64,000 nucleotides of DNA from contig CP019326.1 in assembly GCA_001971685.1 (NCBI GenBank), positions 1,550,001-1,614,000 on the forward strand, read 5' to 3'. Below the pieces are notes generated by a model. That model was not told the origin of the DNA. It saw only the letters and a list, made by a program, of their open reading frames with translations, and did no database searches. The stretch is from Halomonas sp. 1513. Lineage in GTDB: Bacteria; Pseudomonadota; Gammaproteobacteria; Pseudomonadales; Halomonadaceae. A program made the position numbers and the translations under genes. Of the stretch, positions 56,675 through 64,000 are shown in pieces; the first letter of the stretch is position 1; each line of letters starts with the position of its first letter.

Positions 56675-58507
56675 ATGATCGAGACCCATAAGATCTTTGC
56701 GCCCGTGCTGACCCTGCGCCGTATCTTGCCCATGCTGTGGAAGAGCAGCCGCAAGTGGACGGTGCTCAGCACCCTGTTCATGGCACTCGAGGTGGTGTTC
56801 GGCCTGGCAGTGCTCTATATGCTCAAGCAACTGGTGGATGTCGTTACCCAGATGCTGGGCAGTGAAAGTGATCCTGGCGGGCTGTCGCATGTGTTGCTCT
56901 ACGTCGCGCTGACGGGAGCGAGTACCGTCGCCTTCATCGCGGCGCGCAGCCTCTCGGGGCTGGCCCGAGAAGCCCAGGGCATGCTGGTGGCAGACTACGT
57001 CGACCGCGAGGTGCACTCGCGCGCGGTGCGGGCTGACCTAGCGTTCTACGAAAGCCCGCGCTACCACGACACGCTGGAGCGGGCGCGCCAATCGGGTAAT
57101 CAGCGGCCCGCTCAGGTCGCCGGCAACCTGATGATGCTGGGCAAGAATAGTCTGATGCTGGCGGCGGTGGTGGTCTTGATCACGACCATCAACTGGCTGC
57201 TGTTGCCGGTACTGTTGATTGCCATCGTGCCGGCCCTGCTGGTGCGCATCTACTTTACCCGCTACTTGTACGAGTGGCAGCGGCGTCGTACTCAGATGGA
57301 GCGCCGAGCGGCCTATCTCGACTGGCTGATGACCTCCAACATCAATGCCAAGGAGCTGCGCCTCAACCAGCTTGGCGACTATCTGCGCAACCAGTATTCC
57401 ACGCTGCGCAGCATCATTCGTGGTGAGAAGCTTGCCATCACCAAACGCCGTACCAGCATCGAAATGGTCGTCGCCAGCATTGCCTCGGTGGCCTTCTTCG
57501 GCTCGCTGGGGTTCCTTGCCTGGCAAACGGCCGAAGGCCGCAACAGCGTTGGCGACCTGGTGCTGTTCTTGCTGATTTTTCAGCGAGCCCAGACGATGGG
57601 GCAGGAGCTGGTTCAGCAGCTCTCCAAGCTCTACGAAGACCATCTCTACGTCGGCTTGCTGTTCGAGTTCCTGGATATTCAGCCTGACATCGCCGAGCCT
57701 GACGACCCGCGCGAGGTGCCAGCCGAGCCAAGCCAGGGGGTGTGTTTCGAGAACGTGGGATTCTGCTACCCCGGCACCGATATTCAAGTGCTGCATAATA
57801 TCAACCTGACCATCCGTCCGGGTCAGATCGTGGCACTGGTCGGTGCCAACGGCTCCGGCAAGACCTCGTTGATCAAGCTGCTATGCCGGCTTTACGACCC
57901 GACCTCGGGTCGCATTACGCTGGATGGTATCGACGTGCGGGAGTTCGGTATCGAAGACTATCGCCGCGTATTCAGTGTGATTTTTCAAGACTACACACAC
58001 TATGCGGCCAGCGTGCGTGACAATATCCGCTTTGGCGATATACGCGAGCCTGAAGATACCCCCGCGGTCAGAACGGCTGCGGTCAATGCCGGGGCGGCGC
58101 CGTTCATCGAGGCGCTGGAGCGGCAATACGATACGCCGCTGACGAGGATGTTCGATGACGGCAAGGAGTTGAGCATCGGCCAGTGGCAGAAAATTGCCCT
58201 GGCGCGTGCGTTCATGCACCGCTCCAATGTCATCATCCTCGATGAGCCCACCAGTGCGCTGGATCCCGGCGCCGAGTTCGAGCTGTTCGAGAACTTCCGC
58301 GAGCGAATCGATCATCGCGCCGCGCTGGTAATCAGCCACCGCCTGTCTACCGTCAGAATGGCGGATTACATCTACGTGATGGACAAGGGCGTCATCCGTG
58401 AGGCCGGTACCCACGATGAACTGATCAAGCGCGAGGGCATCTATTGTGATCTGTTCAAGCGTCAGGCCCACCATTATCGAGAGGTCGATGCCGAAGAGAC
58501 CCCATGA
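56675..58507 (+). CDS. ABC exporter, candidate lasso peptide exporter (D protein)
   Basis: 610-residue half-transporter. The membrane domain (about 20-330) has six predicted helices. The ATPase has Walker A VGANGSGKTSLIKLL near 389, signature LSIGQWQKIALARAF near 498 and Walker B VIILDEPTSALDPGAEFELF near 518. The LSIGQWQK form, instead of LSGGQ, is common in exporters of peptide loci. Fusion of both domains without a C39 peptidase fits the lasso D protein, which gives export and self-immunity. I chose ATG 56675; GTG 56636 extends the frame into the previous gene. The polysaccharide locus has its own flippase, which supports a peptide cargo here. Confidence 0.85.
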   Translation: MIETHKIFAPVLTLRRILPMLWKSSRKWTVLSTLFMALEVVFGLAVLYMLKQLVDVVTQMLGSESDPGGLSHVLLYVALTGASTVAFIAARSLSGLAREAQGMLVADYVDREVHSRAVRADLAFYESPRYHDTLERARQSGNQRPAQVAGNLMMLGKNSLMLAAVVVLITTINWLLLPVLLIAIVPALLVRIYFTRYLYEWQRRRTQMERRAAYLDWLMTSNINAKELRLNQLGDYLRNQYSTLRSIIRGEKLAITKRRTSIEMVVASIASVAFFGSLGFLAWQTAEGRNSVGDLVLFLLIFQRAQTMGQELVQQLSKLYEDHLYVGLLFEFLDIQPDIAEPDDPREVPAEPSQGVCFENVGFCYPGTDIQVLHNINLTIRPGQIVALVGANGSGKTSLIKLLCRLYDPTSGRITLDGIDVREFGIEDYRRVFSVIFQDYTHYAASVRDNIRFGDIREPEDTPAVRTAAVNAGAAPFIEALERQYDTPLTRMFDDGKELSIGQWQKIALARAFMHRSNVIILDEPTSALDPGAEFELFENFRERIDHRAALVISHRLSTVRMADYIYVMDKGVIREAGTHDELIKREGIYCDLFKRQAHHYREVDAEETP

Positions 58508-58522
58508 TCAATTTGCGCTGGC

Positions 58523-59887
58523 ATGCCGATGACGTTTGGCCGGGTGGTGGGTCATGCCAACAGCGCACTGCTGCTGGCCTTCGTGGCCCTGCTGGTGCTG
58601 ATGCCCGAGGCCTACAGGGGCGTTGCGCTCGCGGGGCTTTGTGTATCGACCGTGATTGCCGTCATCGCAAGAAGCGAGCAGTACGCAAGGCTTGACCGGG
58701 ACGACGCCTGGTTCTGCGCTGCGCTGATGCTCTACGGCGCTTTGTGGCTGCTGGATGTATGGCGCTCGGCGCAATGGCCACTGATTGAAAGGGCCGGCCC
58801 GCGGGCCTTGCCGGTATGGCCGCTGCTGGCGGTGCCGCTACTGATTGGACTGCGCTGCTACCCACCCAACCCGCGCATGCTGTGGTGGGGCGCCTGCCTG
58901 GGCGCCTCGGGGGCGGGAGCGATCGCGCTCTATGAGCGGCTGGTGCTTGGCGCCGAGCGCGCCAGTAACGGCATCAATGCCATCCCCTTTGGTAACCTAT
59001 CGCTGCTGCTAGGGGCGCTGGCACTGCTGGCGGTGCTGTGGTGCCTGCGCACTCATTCGCCGAGGCATGCGTCCTTGTTGGTGCCGGCGATACTGGCCGC
59101 GGCCTTGGGCCTGCTGGGGTCGGTGCTGTCGGGTACCCGCGGCGGCTGGGTGGCACTGCCTTTCTTGATGCTGCTGGCCTACCGCGCCGCGCGTGATGTC
59201 CTGCCTCGACGCTACCTGCGGCTCGGGGCCGGCGGCCTGGCGGGACTGCTGCTGATGGCGGTGTTACTGCCTCAAAGCGGGGTCGTCGAGCGCGTAGCAC
59301 ACATCACCGAGGATGCGCATCATTACTGGCAGCAGGGGCGCGCTGGCAACTCGCTCGGCATGCGGCTGGAACTGTGGCGAGCCGGCGCGATCATGGTCGC
59401 AGAAAAGCCACTGTTCGGCGTCGGCGAGGGCGGCACGGAGAGTGCCCTGGAAGCCTTGGCCGAGGCGGGCAGGGTCTACGATAGGGTCATCATCCACGTG
59501 CAGCTGCACAACGAGGTCCTCGATACGGCGGCCAGACGAGGCCTGTTGGGTGCGGCAAGCCTGCTATTGCTGTACGTCATTCCCTTCGGCCTTTTCTGGA
59601 AAAGGTTACGGCGTGCGGGGCGGCGGTCCGACCTGCAGTTGCTGGCCGTGGCCGGCATGATGGTGCCCCTGGCGTTCTTCTATTTCGGCCTGACCCAGTC
59701 GATGTTGCGCGACCTGCGAGGCTTGAGCGGTTATCTGGGGCTTTGTGTGGCGTGCTGGGTCGCACTGCGGGCGCACGAAGAGGTCCTTGGCAGCTCACGA
59801 CCGGAGTCGTCGGGTTTGCATCCAAGCGCTAATATTGAAGATGATGAAGGCAGGTTTTTCGCCCAGCGTTCAAGGAGCAGATCATGA
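58523..59887 (+). CDS. O-antigen ligase/polymerase-like membrane protein (Wzy_C family)
   Basis: 454 residues with about ten to twelve hydrophobic helices and a large periplasmic loop. The loop carries GRAGNSLGMRLELWRAGAIMVAEKPLFGVG near 275-305, the Wzy_C/WaaL signature, then HVQLHNEVLDTAARRGLLG near 332 with the conserved His. TRGGWVALPFLM near 202 is also typical. It may be the polymerase of the exopolysaccharide or a ligase attaching a glycan to lipid A-core or protein. It follows the ABC exporter by 15 bp, and its stop overlaps the YbeL-type gene (ATGA). In-frame ATGs at 58523 and 58529 are both possible. Confidence 0.87.
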   Translation: MPMTFGRVVGHANSALLLAFVALLVLMPEAYRGVALAGLCVSTVIAVIARSEQYARLDRDDAWFCAALMLYGALWLLDVWRSAQWPLIERAGPRALPVWPLLAVPLLIGLRCYPPNPRMLWWGACLGASGAGAIALYERLVLGAERASNGINAIPFGNLSLLLGALALLAVLWCLRTHSPRHASLLVPAILAAALGLLGSVLSGTRGGWVALPFLMLLAYRAARDVLPRRYLRLGAGGLAGLLLMAVLLPQSGVVERVAHITEDAHHYWQQGRAGNSLGMRLELWRAGAIMVAEKPLFGVGEGGTESALEALAEAGRVYDRVIIHVQLHNEVLDTAARRGLLGAASLLLLYVIPFGLFWKRLRRAGRRSDLQLLAVAGMMVPLAFFYFGLTQSMLRDLRGLSGYLGLCVACWVALRAHEEVLGSSRPESSGLHPSANIEDDEGRFFAQRSRSRS

Positions 59888-60399
59888 GCGATCGCAAAGA
59901 GTCAGCGCAGGAACATCGTCTGCGTGAAGGGTATGAACGCATGCTGGCGCGTCTCCAGGAAGGCGCCGACGAGCTGTCATGGGAGGCACTACAGAAGGAT
60001 CTCGACGAGGCGGTGGAATTCGAGGCCGAGCTCGAGGAGTTCACCAAGGATGAGCTGGCGCTGCTGCGCGCCTGGGTCGAGCGCGACCTCAAGGACATGC
60101 GCCGCTACCTCGCCGCCGGTGGCAACAGTGTGGCCAACTGGCTGGGCATCGATCTGACGGTGCTGTCGCGCAAGGTCAGCGAGGCGCTGCTGTCGGTGGC
60201 CGACCGCAGCATCGTCGACCGCGAGCGGCTCGAGGACGACCTCGAGGCGGCCCAGGCCGACTACTGCGAAGGCGAGATAGCGGCCCCAGGGCGCATGGCC
60301 TGCGTGCACTGCGACGCCAGGGTCACCCTCGAAACGGTGACCCGCATCGAACCGTGCCACCAGTGCGGGCATCGCTATTTCGCCCGCGCCTCGGACTGA
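59884..60399 (+). CDS. YbeL-type zinc-ribbon protein (DUF1451)
   Basis: 171 residues. A long acidic, helical N-terminal part (LQEGADELSWEALQKDLDEA onward) is followed by a C-terminal zinc ribbon with CVHC near 139 and CHQC near 160. This is the layout of E. coli YbeL (about 160 residues), whose gene lies beside leuS. Here it marks the far side of the inserted polysaccharide/lasso island. Its ATG overlaps the stop of the O-antigen-ligase-like gene. Function is unknown. Confidence 0.85.
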   Translation: MSDRKESAQEHRLREGYERMLARLQEGADELSWEALQKDLDEAVEFEAELEEFTKDELALLRAWVERDLKDMRRYLAAGGNSVANWLGIDLTVLSRKVSEALLSVADRSIVDRERLEDDLEAAQADYCEGEIAAPGRMACVHCDARVTLETVTRIEPCHQCGHRYFARASD

Positions 60400-61767
60400 T
60401 CACACCAGCAGCTGGTCGAGCAGGACGATGCCGGCCAGCACCGCCAGCGACATCACGGCTGCATAGGGGGCGTTGAGGCGCATGGTGCGGTAGCCGCTGA
60501 CGCCGTAGCGCCCCTGCAGCGAGAGATTGATCCCCGACAGCGGCCCCACCGCCGTGCCGACTCCCCAGGAGGCCAGCGCCACGAAGGCCAGCAGGGTGTA
60601 GCGGCTACCCTCGAGGTCGAGCATCGAGGCCAGCGTCGAGACGCCGATGATCGGGTGCAGGCCGACAACTGCGCTGGCCACGATCACCACGTAGCTCGCC
60701 AGCGCCTGGGGCGCGCCGAAGTGCGCGAACAGCACCCAGTCGCCGCCGGTGACGGCGGCAATCAGCGTCGACAGCCCCTGGGTGAAGAGTCCCGCCGCCA
60801 GGAACAGCGAAATCTCGCCGCGCATGCTCGGCAGCCGCCGGCGGGTATGCTCGACGATGCGCCGTCGCGTCCAGCGCAGCCCCTGGGGCAGGTTGGTCGC
60901 CAGCGCCGCCGCCGGCAGCAGGAAGGTGATGATGCTGACGATCGACAGTCCCGGGGTCAGGCCGTAGTGGAACAGCATCACCAGGCTGGCCATGATCACC
61001 GGCATCAGCAGGTTGGCCGGCGACATGGCGAACCCGGGGGTGGTAGACAGATCGAACCGGCGGCTCAGCTCCACGCTGGTGAATAGCCCCGACAGCACCC
61101 CCAGCGGCAGTCCGAAGGCCAGGATCCATAGGAAGTTCATCTGCGGCGCCAGGCTCATCACCACCCCCATCGAGGCGAAGAACGGCGACCAGAACGCCGC
61201 GCTGGAGAGCCCGCGGTTGAGGGCGAGTATCTGGGGCGGGCTAAGCGGTGCGCTGGCCGGCTCAGGGGGCGGCGGATTAAGCCCGCGCAGCCGGTCGCCG
61301 ACCATGAACACCGTGGACAGATTGAGGATCGCGCCCAACAGGTGAACGCTGAACCAGGTGCTCAACACGCCGCGCCAGCCGGTCAGCCGAGTGCCGCTGC
61401 GACTGGGGCTCTGGGTGCCGATCAGACTGATGAAACTCACCCCCACCAGCATCGCCACCACGTAGGTGTTACCGTCCAGCGCCCATGCCCAGCTCACCTC
61501 GGCGCCGTAGCCCAGCCGCGCCGCGACCAGCATTCCCGCGCCCAGTGCGATCAGCGCGCCGGCCTGGTGGCGCGAGCGCGTGGGGATGTCACGCCACAGC
61601 AGCAGCACCGAACACCACAGCAGGTAGCCCACCGGCAGTGCTGATAGGCCCGCGCCGGTGAACAGCAGGATCTGCCAGATCAGGCCAGCGAGGATCGCTA
61701 CGCCGGCGATGACCTGACGCGGGGTAGGCGAAGCGGGGTAGGCGTTGCGGGCATCCTGAGCGGGCAT
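60400..61767 (-). CDS. Polytopic membrane protein, probable transporter
   Basis: 455 residues with about eleven hydrophobic segments. I do not recognise the family with confidence. Repeated glycine/proline-rich patterns (AAFWSPFFASMGVVMSLAP near 190, GLHPIIGVSTLASMLDLEG near 368, GVGTAVGPLSGINLSLQGR near 400) resemble the re-entrant loops of ion- or anion-coupled transporters such as the DASS/arsenite permease superfamily. The stop abuts the stop of the convergent YbeL-type gene with no spacing. It is 48 bp downstream of the LysR gene on the same strand, so it may share its transcript. Confidence 0.75.
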   Translation of the reverse strand: MPAQDARNAYPASPTPRQVIAGVAILAGLIWQILLFTGAGLSALPVGYLLWCSVLLLWRDIPTRSRHQAGALIALGAGMLVAARLGYGAEVSWAWALDGNTYVVAMLVGVSFISLIGTQSPSRSGTRLTGWRGVLSTWFSVHLLGAILNLSTVFMVGDRLRGLNPPPPEPASAPLSPPQILALNRGLSSAAFWSPFFASMGVVMSLAPQMNFLWILAFGLPLGVLSGLFTSVELSRRFDLSTTPGFAMSPANLLMPVIMASLVMLFHYGLTPGLSIVSIITFLLPAAALATNLPQGLRWTRRRIVEHTRRRLPSMRGEISLFLAAGLFTQGLSTLIAAVTGGDWVLFAHFGAPQALASYVVIVASAVVGLHPIIGVSTLASMLDLEGSRYTLLAFVALASWGVGTAVGPLSGINLSLQGRYGVSGYRTMRLNAPYAAVMSLAVLAGIVLLDQLLV

Positions 61768-61815
61768 TCAGTGTCCTGAGTGAGACGCAGCGTCGCGGCA
61801 CATAAAGTTAGCATC

Positions 61816-62694
61816 CTAGGGAGTTTGTCGTGCCTCGTCGAGCAGGGCCAGCATCGAGCGGGCGGCATTCGAGAGAGTGCGGCTCTTGTGCACCAGATAG
61901 CCCAGCGGCCGCTCGATGGGGCGGTGCTCGATATCCAGCACATGCAGGCCGGCATCGATCAGCGACTCCGGCAGCACGCTCCAGCCCAGGCCGATGCTGA
62001 CCATCATCTTCAGCGTCTCCAGGTAGTTGGTAGAGAGCGCCACTCTCACCTGCAGGCCGTCGCGGGCGAAGGTATCCACCACGATGCCGCGGGTGAAGGT
62101 CAGCGGGCCGGGCAGTACCGCGTCATGAGCCGAAAGCGCCGATAGTGGCGGCGTGGCGCCCTGAGCCAGGGGGTGGTCGTGGGCGCAGACGAAGCGCAGC
62201 CGGTCGACCCACACCGGGACCACCGTGAGCTGCGGGTCGGGTACCGGGGCCAGGGTCACCACGGCGATCTCCAGCTCACCGTCGAGCACCTCCTGGTAGG
62301 CCTGCTCGGAGTCGAGGAAGCGCATGTCCAGGCGTACCTCGGGATGCGCACGGGTATAGCGCTTGAGCAGTGGCGGCAGGCGGTGCAGGCCGATATGGTG
62401 GCTGGTGGCCATGGTCAGGCTGCCGGCCACGTCGCCACTCAGGTTGGAGAGCGCGCGGCGGCTGTCGTCGACCATCACCAGGATCTGTCGCGCCCGCGGC
62501 AGCAGCAGCCGGCCCGCCTCGGTCAGCGACACGCGGCGGTTGATACGGTCGAATAGGCGGGCACCGACCTGCTCCTCGAGGCTGGCGATGCGCTTGCTCA
62601 CCGCCGGCTGAGTGAGATGCAGCTGCTCGCCGGCCAGCGAGAAGGAGCCGTGATCGGCCACGGCGAGGAAGGCTTGGAGGCTTTGCGTATCCAC
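61816..62694 (-). CDS. LysR-family transcriptional regulator, divergent from leuC
   Basis: 292 residues. The N-terminal winged helix reads LQAFLAVADHGSFSLAGEQL and LTQPAVSKRIASLEEQVGARLFDR, the LysR signature at about 5-50. A periplasmic-binding-type effector domain follows from about 90. I chose GTG 62694 (VDTQSLQAF) with AAGGA nine bases upstream; the longer frame has a non-family N terminus. Regulators of this type sit divergently next to leuC in pseudomonads and relatives, so control of leuCDB is likely. An inverted repeat in the shared gap could be its site. Confidence 0.9.
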   Translation of the reverse strand: MDTQSLQAFLAVADHGSFSLAGEQLHLTQPAVSKRIASLEEQVGARLFDRINRRVSLTEAGRLLLPRARQILVMVDDSRRALSNLSGDVAGSLTMATSHHIGLHRLPPLLKRYTRAHPEVRLDMRFLDSEQAYQEVLDGELEIAVVTLAPVPDPQLTVVPVWVDRLRFVCAHDHPLAQGATPPLSALSAHDAVLPGPLTFTRGIVVDTFARDGLQVRVALSTNYLETLKMMVSIGLGWSVLPESLIDAGLHVLDIEHRPIERPLGYLVHKSRTLSNAARSMLALLDEARQTP

Positions 62695-62840
62695 GCTATG
62701 TATTCCTTGGAGGAATTCAAAGCATAAATAACATGAATTGATTTTATGCGCGAGGGGCGGGAGACTGCGGGTATAGCGATAAGCGCCCAGCGCCCAGCGC
62801 CACGACACAGCGGCGCTGGGGACAGGCCGGAGAGGAGGTT

Positions 62841-62860
62841 CGATTCCAGGGATGGAATCG
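62841..62860. promoter_or_regulatory. Inverted repeat in the LysR/leuC gap, LTTR-site-like
   Basis: CGATTCC-AGGGAT-GGAATCG, a perfect 7-bp inverted repeat midway between the divergent LysR gene and leuC. It contains T-N11-A patterns as LysR-type sites do. A flanking GAGGAGG/CCTCCTC pair (about 62831-62893) could form a larger leader hairpin. The rest of the 283-bp gap holds no gene. Confidence 0.5.
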
Positions 62861-62977
62861 GTAGCGTACAGGGAGGTATTTACAGCGCCTCCTCCTAGGC
62901 CTGTCGCCGAGATAGCCGCGGCGCACCAGGCACAGACCGGATGATGAAAACAGGCCCATAGAGCCCGGGAGAACGAT

Positions 62978-64000
62978 ATGGCAGGCCAGACCCTTTACGA
63001 CAAGCTGTGGTCGCAGCACCTGGTCAAGGAGCGCGACGACGGCACCGCCTTGATCTACATCGACCGCCAGCTGCTGCACGAAGTGACCTCGCCCCAGGCC
63101 TTCGAAGGCCTGCGCCTGGCGAATCGCAAGCCGTGGCGGCTCGACGCCAACCTGGCGACGCCGGACCACAACGTGCCGACCACGGTGATCGAGCGCGCCG
63201 AGGGCAATGCCGGGATCAAGGACCCGGTGTCGCTGATCCAGGTCCAGACCCTGGACGATAACTGCGCGGCCTTCGGCATCGAGGAGTTCAAGATCAACGA
63301 CGCCCGCCAGGGCATCGTGCACGTGGTGGGCCCGGAGCAGGGCGCTACCCTGCCGGGCATGACCGTGGTCTGCGGCGACTCGCATACCGCCACCCACGGC
63401 GCCTTTGCGGCCCTCGCCCACGGCATCGGCACCTCCGAGGTCGAGCACGTGCTGGCCACCCAGTGCCTGCTGGCGCAGAAGATGAAGAACATGCAAGTGC
63501 GCGTCGAGGGTGAGCTCGGCGTGGGCGTCACCGCCAAGGACGTGGTGCTGGCCATTATCGGCCATATCGGCACCGCTGGGGGCACCGGCTACGCCATCGA
63601 GTTCGCCGGCAGCGCGATCCAGAGCCTCTCCATGGAAGGCCGCATGACGGTGTGCAACATGGCCATCGAGGCCGGCGCCCGGGTCGGCCTGATCGCCGTC
63701 GACGACACCACCATCGAGTATCTCGCCAAGCGCCCCTACGCGCCGACCGCCGAGCAGTGGGACGCCGCCGTGGCCGACTGGCGCGGCCTGGTCTCGGACG
63801 CCGACGCCGCCTTCGACAAGGTGGTCGAGATCGATGCCGCCAGCATCGAACCGCAGGTCAGCTGGGGCACCAGCCCCGAAATGGTCACCGGTATCTCCGG
63901 TGAAGTGCCGGATCCGGCCGACGCCGCCGACGACACCGTCAAGCGCAGCTATACCCGCGCACTGGAGTACATGGGCCTGGCGCCCAAGCAGAAGATCACC
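62978..64000 (+). CDS. leuC: 3-isopropylmalate dehydratase large subunit, 3' end beyond window
   Basis: Isomerises 2-isopropylmalate to 3-isopropylmalate in leucine synthesis, with LeuD. 341 codons are visible of about 470. The N terminus [19 protein letters not shown] near 68, [20 protein letters not shown] near 130-150 (the aconitase-type active-site loop) and [19 protein letters not shown] near 220 (the first Fe-S cysteine region) are all typical. The start ATG follows GGGAGAA. leuD and leuB are expected downstream. It diverges from the LysR gene. Confidence 0.96.
   Translation, partial: MAGQTLYDKLWSQHLVKERDDGTALIYIDRQLLHEVTSPQAFEGLRLANRKPWRLDANLATPDHNVPTTVIERAEGNAGIKDPVSLIQVQTLDDNCAAFGIEEFKINDARQGIVHVVGPEQGATLPGMTVVCGDSHTATHGAFAALAHGIGTSEVEHVLATQCLLAQKMKNMQVRVEGELGVGVTAKDVVLAIIGHIGTAGGTGYAIEFAGSAIQSLSMEGRMTVCNMAIEAGARVGLIAVDDTTIEYLAKRPYAPTAEQWDAAVADWRGLVSDADAAFDKVVEIDAASIEPQVSWGTSPEMVTGISGEVPDPADAADDTVKRSYTRALEYMGLAPKQKIT

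Noticed and set aside
58504..58695. 63-codon frame overlapping the ABC exporter stop
   Set aside because: It overlaps the start of the O-antigen-ligase-like gene in another frame and shows no family features.

Overview
The window looks like a chromosomal segment of a halophilic gammaproteobacterium of the Halomonadaceae type. This is inferred from the gene families, the high-GC core genes and the gene neighbourhoods, not from any marker gene. No rRNA, tRNA or CRISPR array was recognised.

Layout. (1) 1-3.6 kb is a histidine-utilisation locus: hutI (running off the left edge), a divergent YjiH-type membrane transporter broken by a one-base frameshift, and the repressor gene hutC. Two TGTATATACA palindromes in the divergent gap fit HutC operators. 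(2) 3.9-10.2 kb holds a small membrane protein, a five-gene cytochrome c oxidase operon (subunit II with two fused cytochrome c domains, I, two III-type proteins, IV) and a flavin-binding PPOX protein. (3) 10.2-17.3 kb on the minus strand is a TRAP transporter (large permease, small permease, binding protein) behind the core block leuS-lptE-holA. (4) 17.3-48.5 kb is an exopolysaccharide/capsule locus. It contains a membrane sugar-nucleotide dehydratase, wza-wzb-wzc behind an exact RfaH ops element, a UDP-uronate epimerase, ugd, a PglK-like ABC flippase, glycosyltransferases, a polymerase-like membrane protein, a PglC-type initiating transferase, an aldolase plus 2-hydroxyacid dehydrogenase pair, galE and a UDP-HexNAc dehydrogenase. 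The middle (about 29.4-40.4 kb) is visibly AT-rich and littered with IS481, IS30 and IS3 remnants plus one complete IS3-family element. (5) 46.4-58.5 kb carries what I read as a lasso-peptide gene cluster. It has two 47-codon precursor genes that are easy to miss, a split B protein (PqqD-like RRE and B2 protease), an asparagine-synthetase-like cyclase, an HprK-like kinase, an ATP-grasp protein, a nucleotidyltransferase and an ABC exporter. The cyclase gene is translationally coupled to cobS/cobT-like AAA+ and VWA genes. (6) 58.5-64 kb holds an O-antigen-ligase-like protein, a YbeL-type zinc-ribbon protein, a membrane protein, a LysR regulator and divergent leuC (running off the right edge).

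How it fits together. In E. coli ybeL lies beside leuS-lptE-holA. Here the leuS and ybeL homologues flank about 42 kb of polysaccharide and lasso-peptide genes, so this looks like an accessory island in a conserved neighbourhood. The polysaccharide operon ends with a kinase and an ATP-grasp gene that converge on the lasso operon. Both lasso precursors end in Pro-Gly-Ser and share an Asp/Glu at core position 8. This predicts an eight-residue ring and, given the HprK-like kinase, a C-terminal serine that could be phosphorylated as in the paeninodin pathway. The CobS/CobT coupling has no function that I can assign from known lasso systems and is the most unusual feature of the window.
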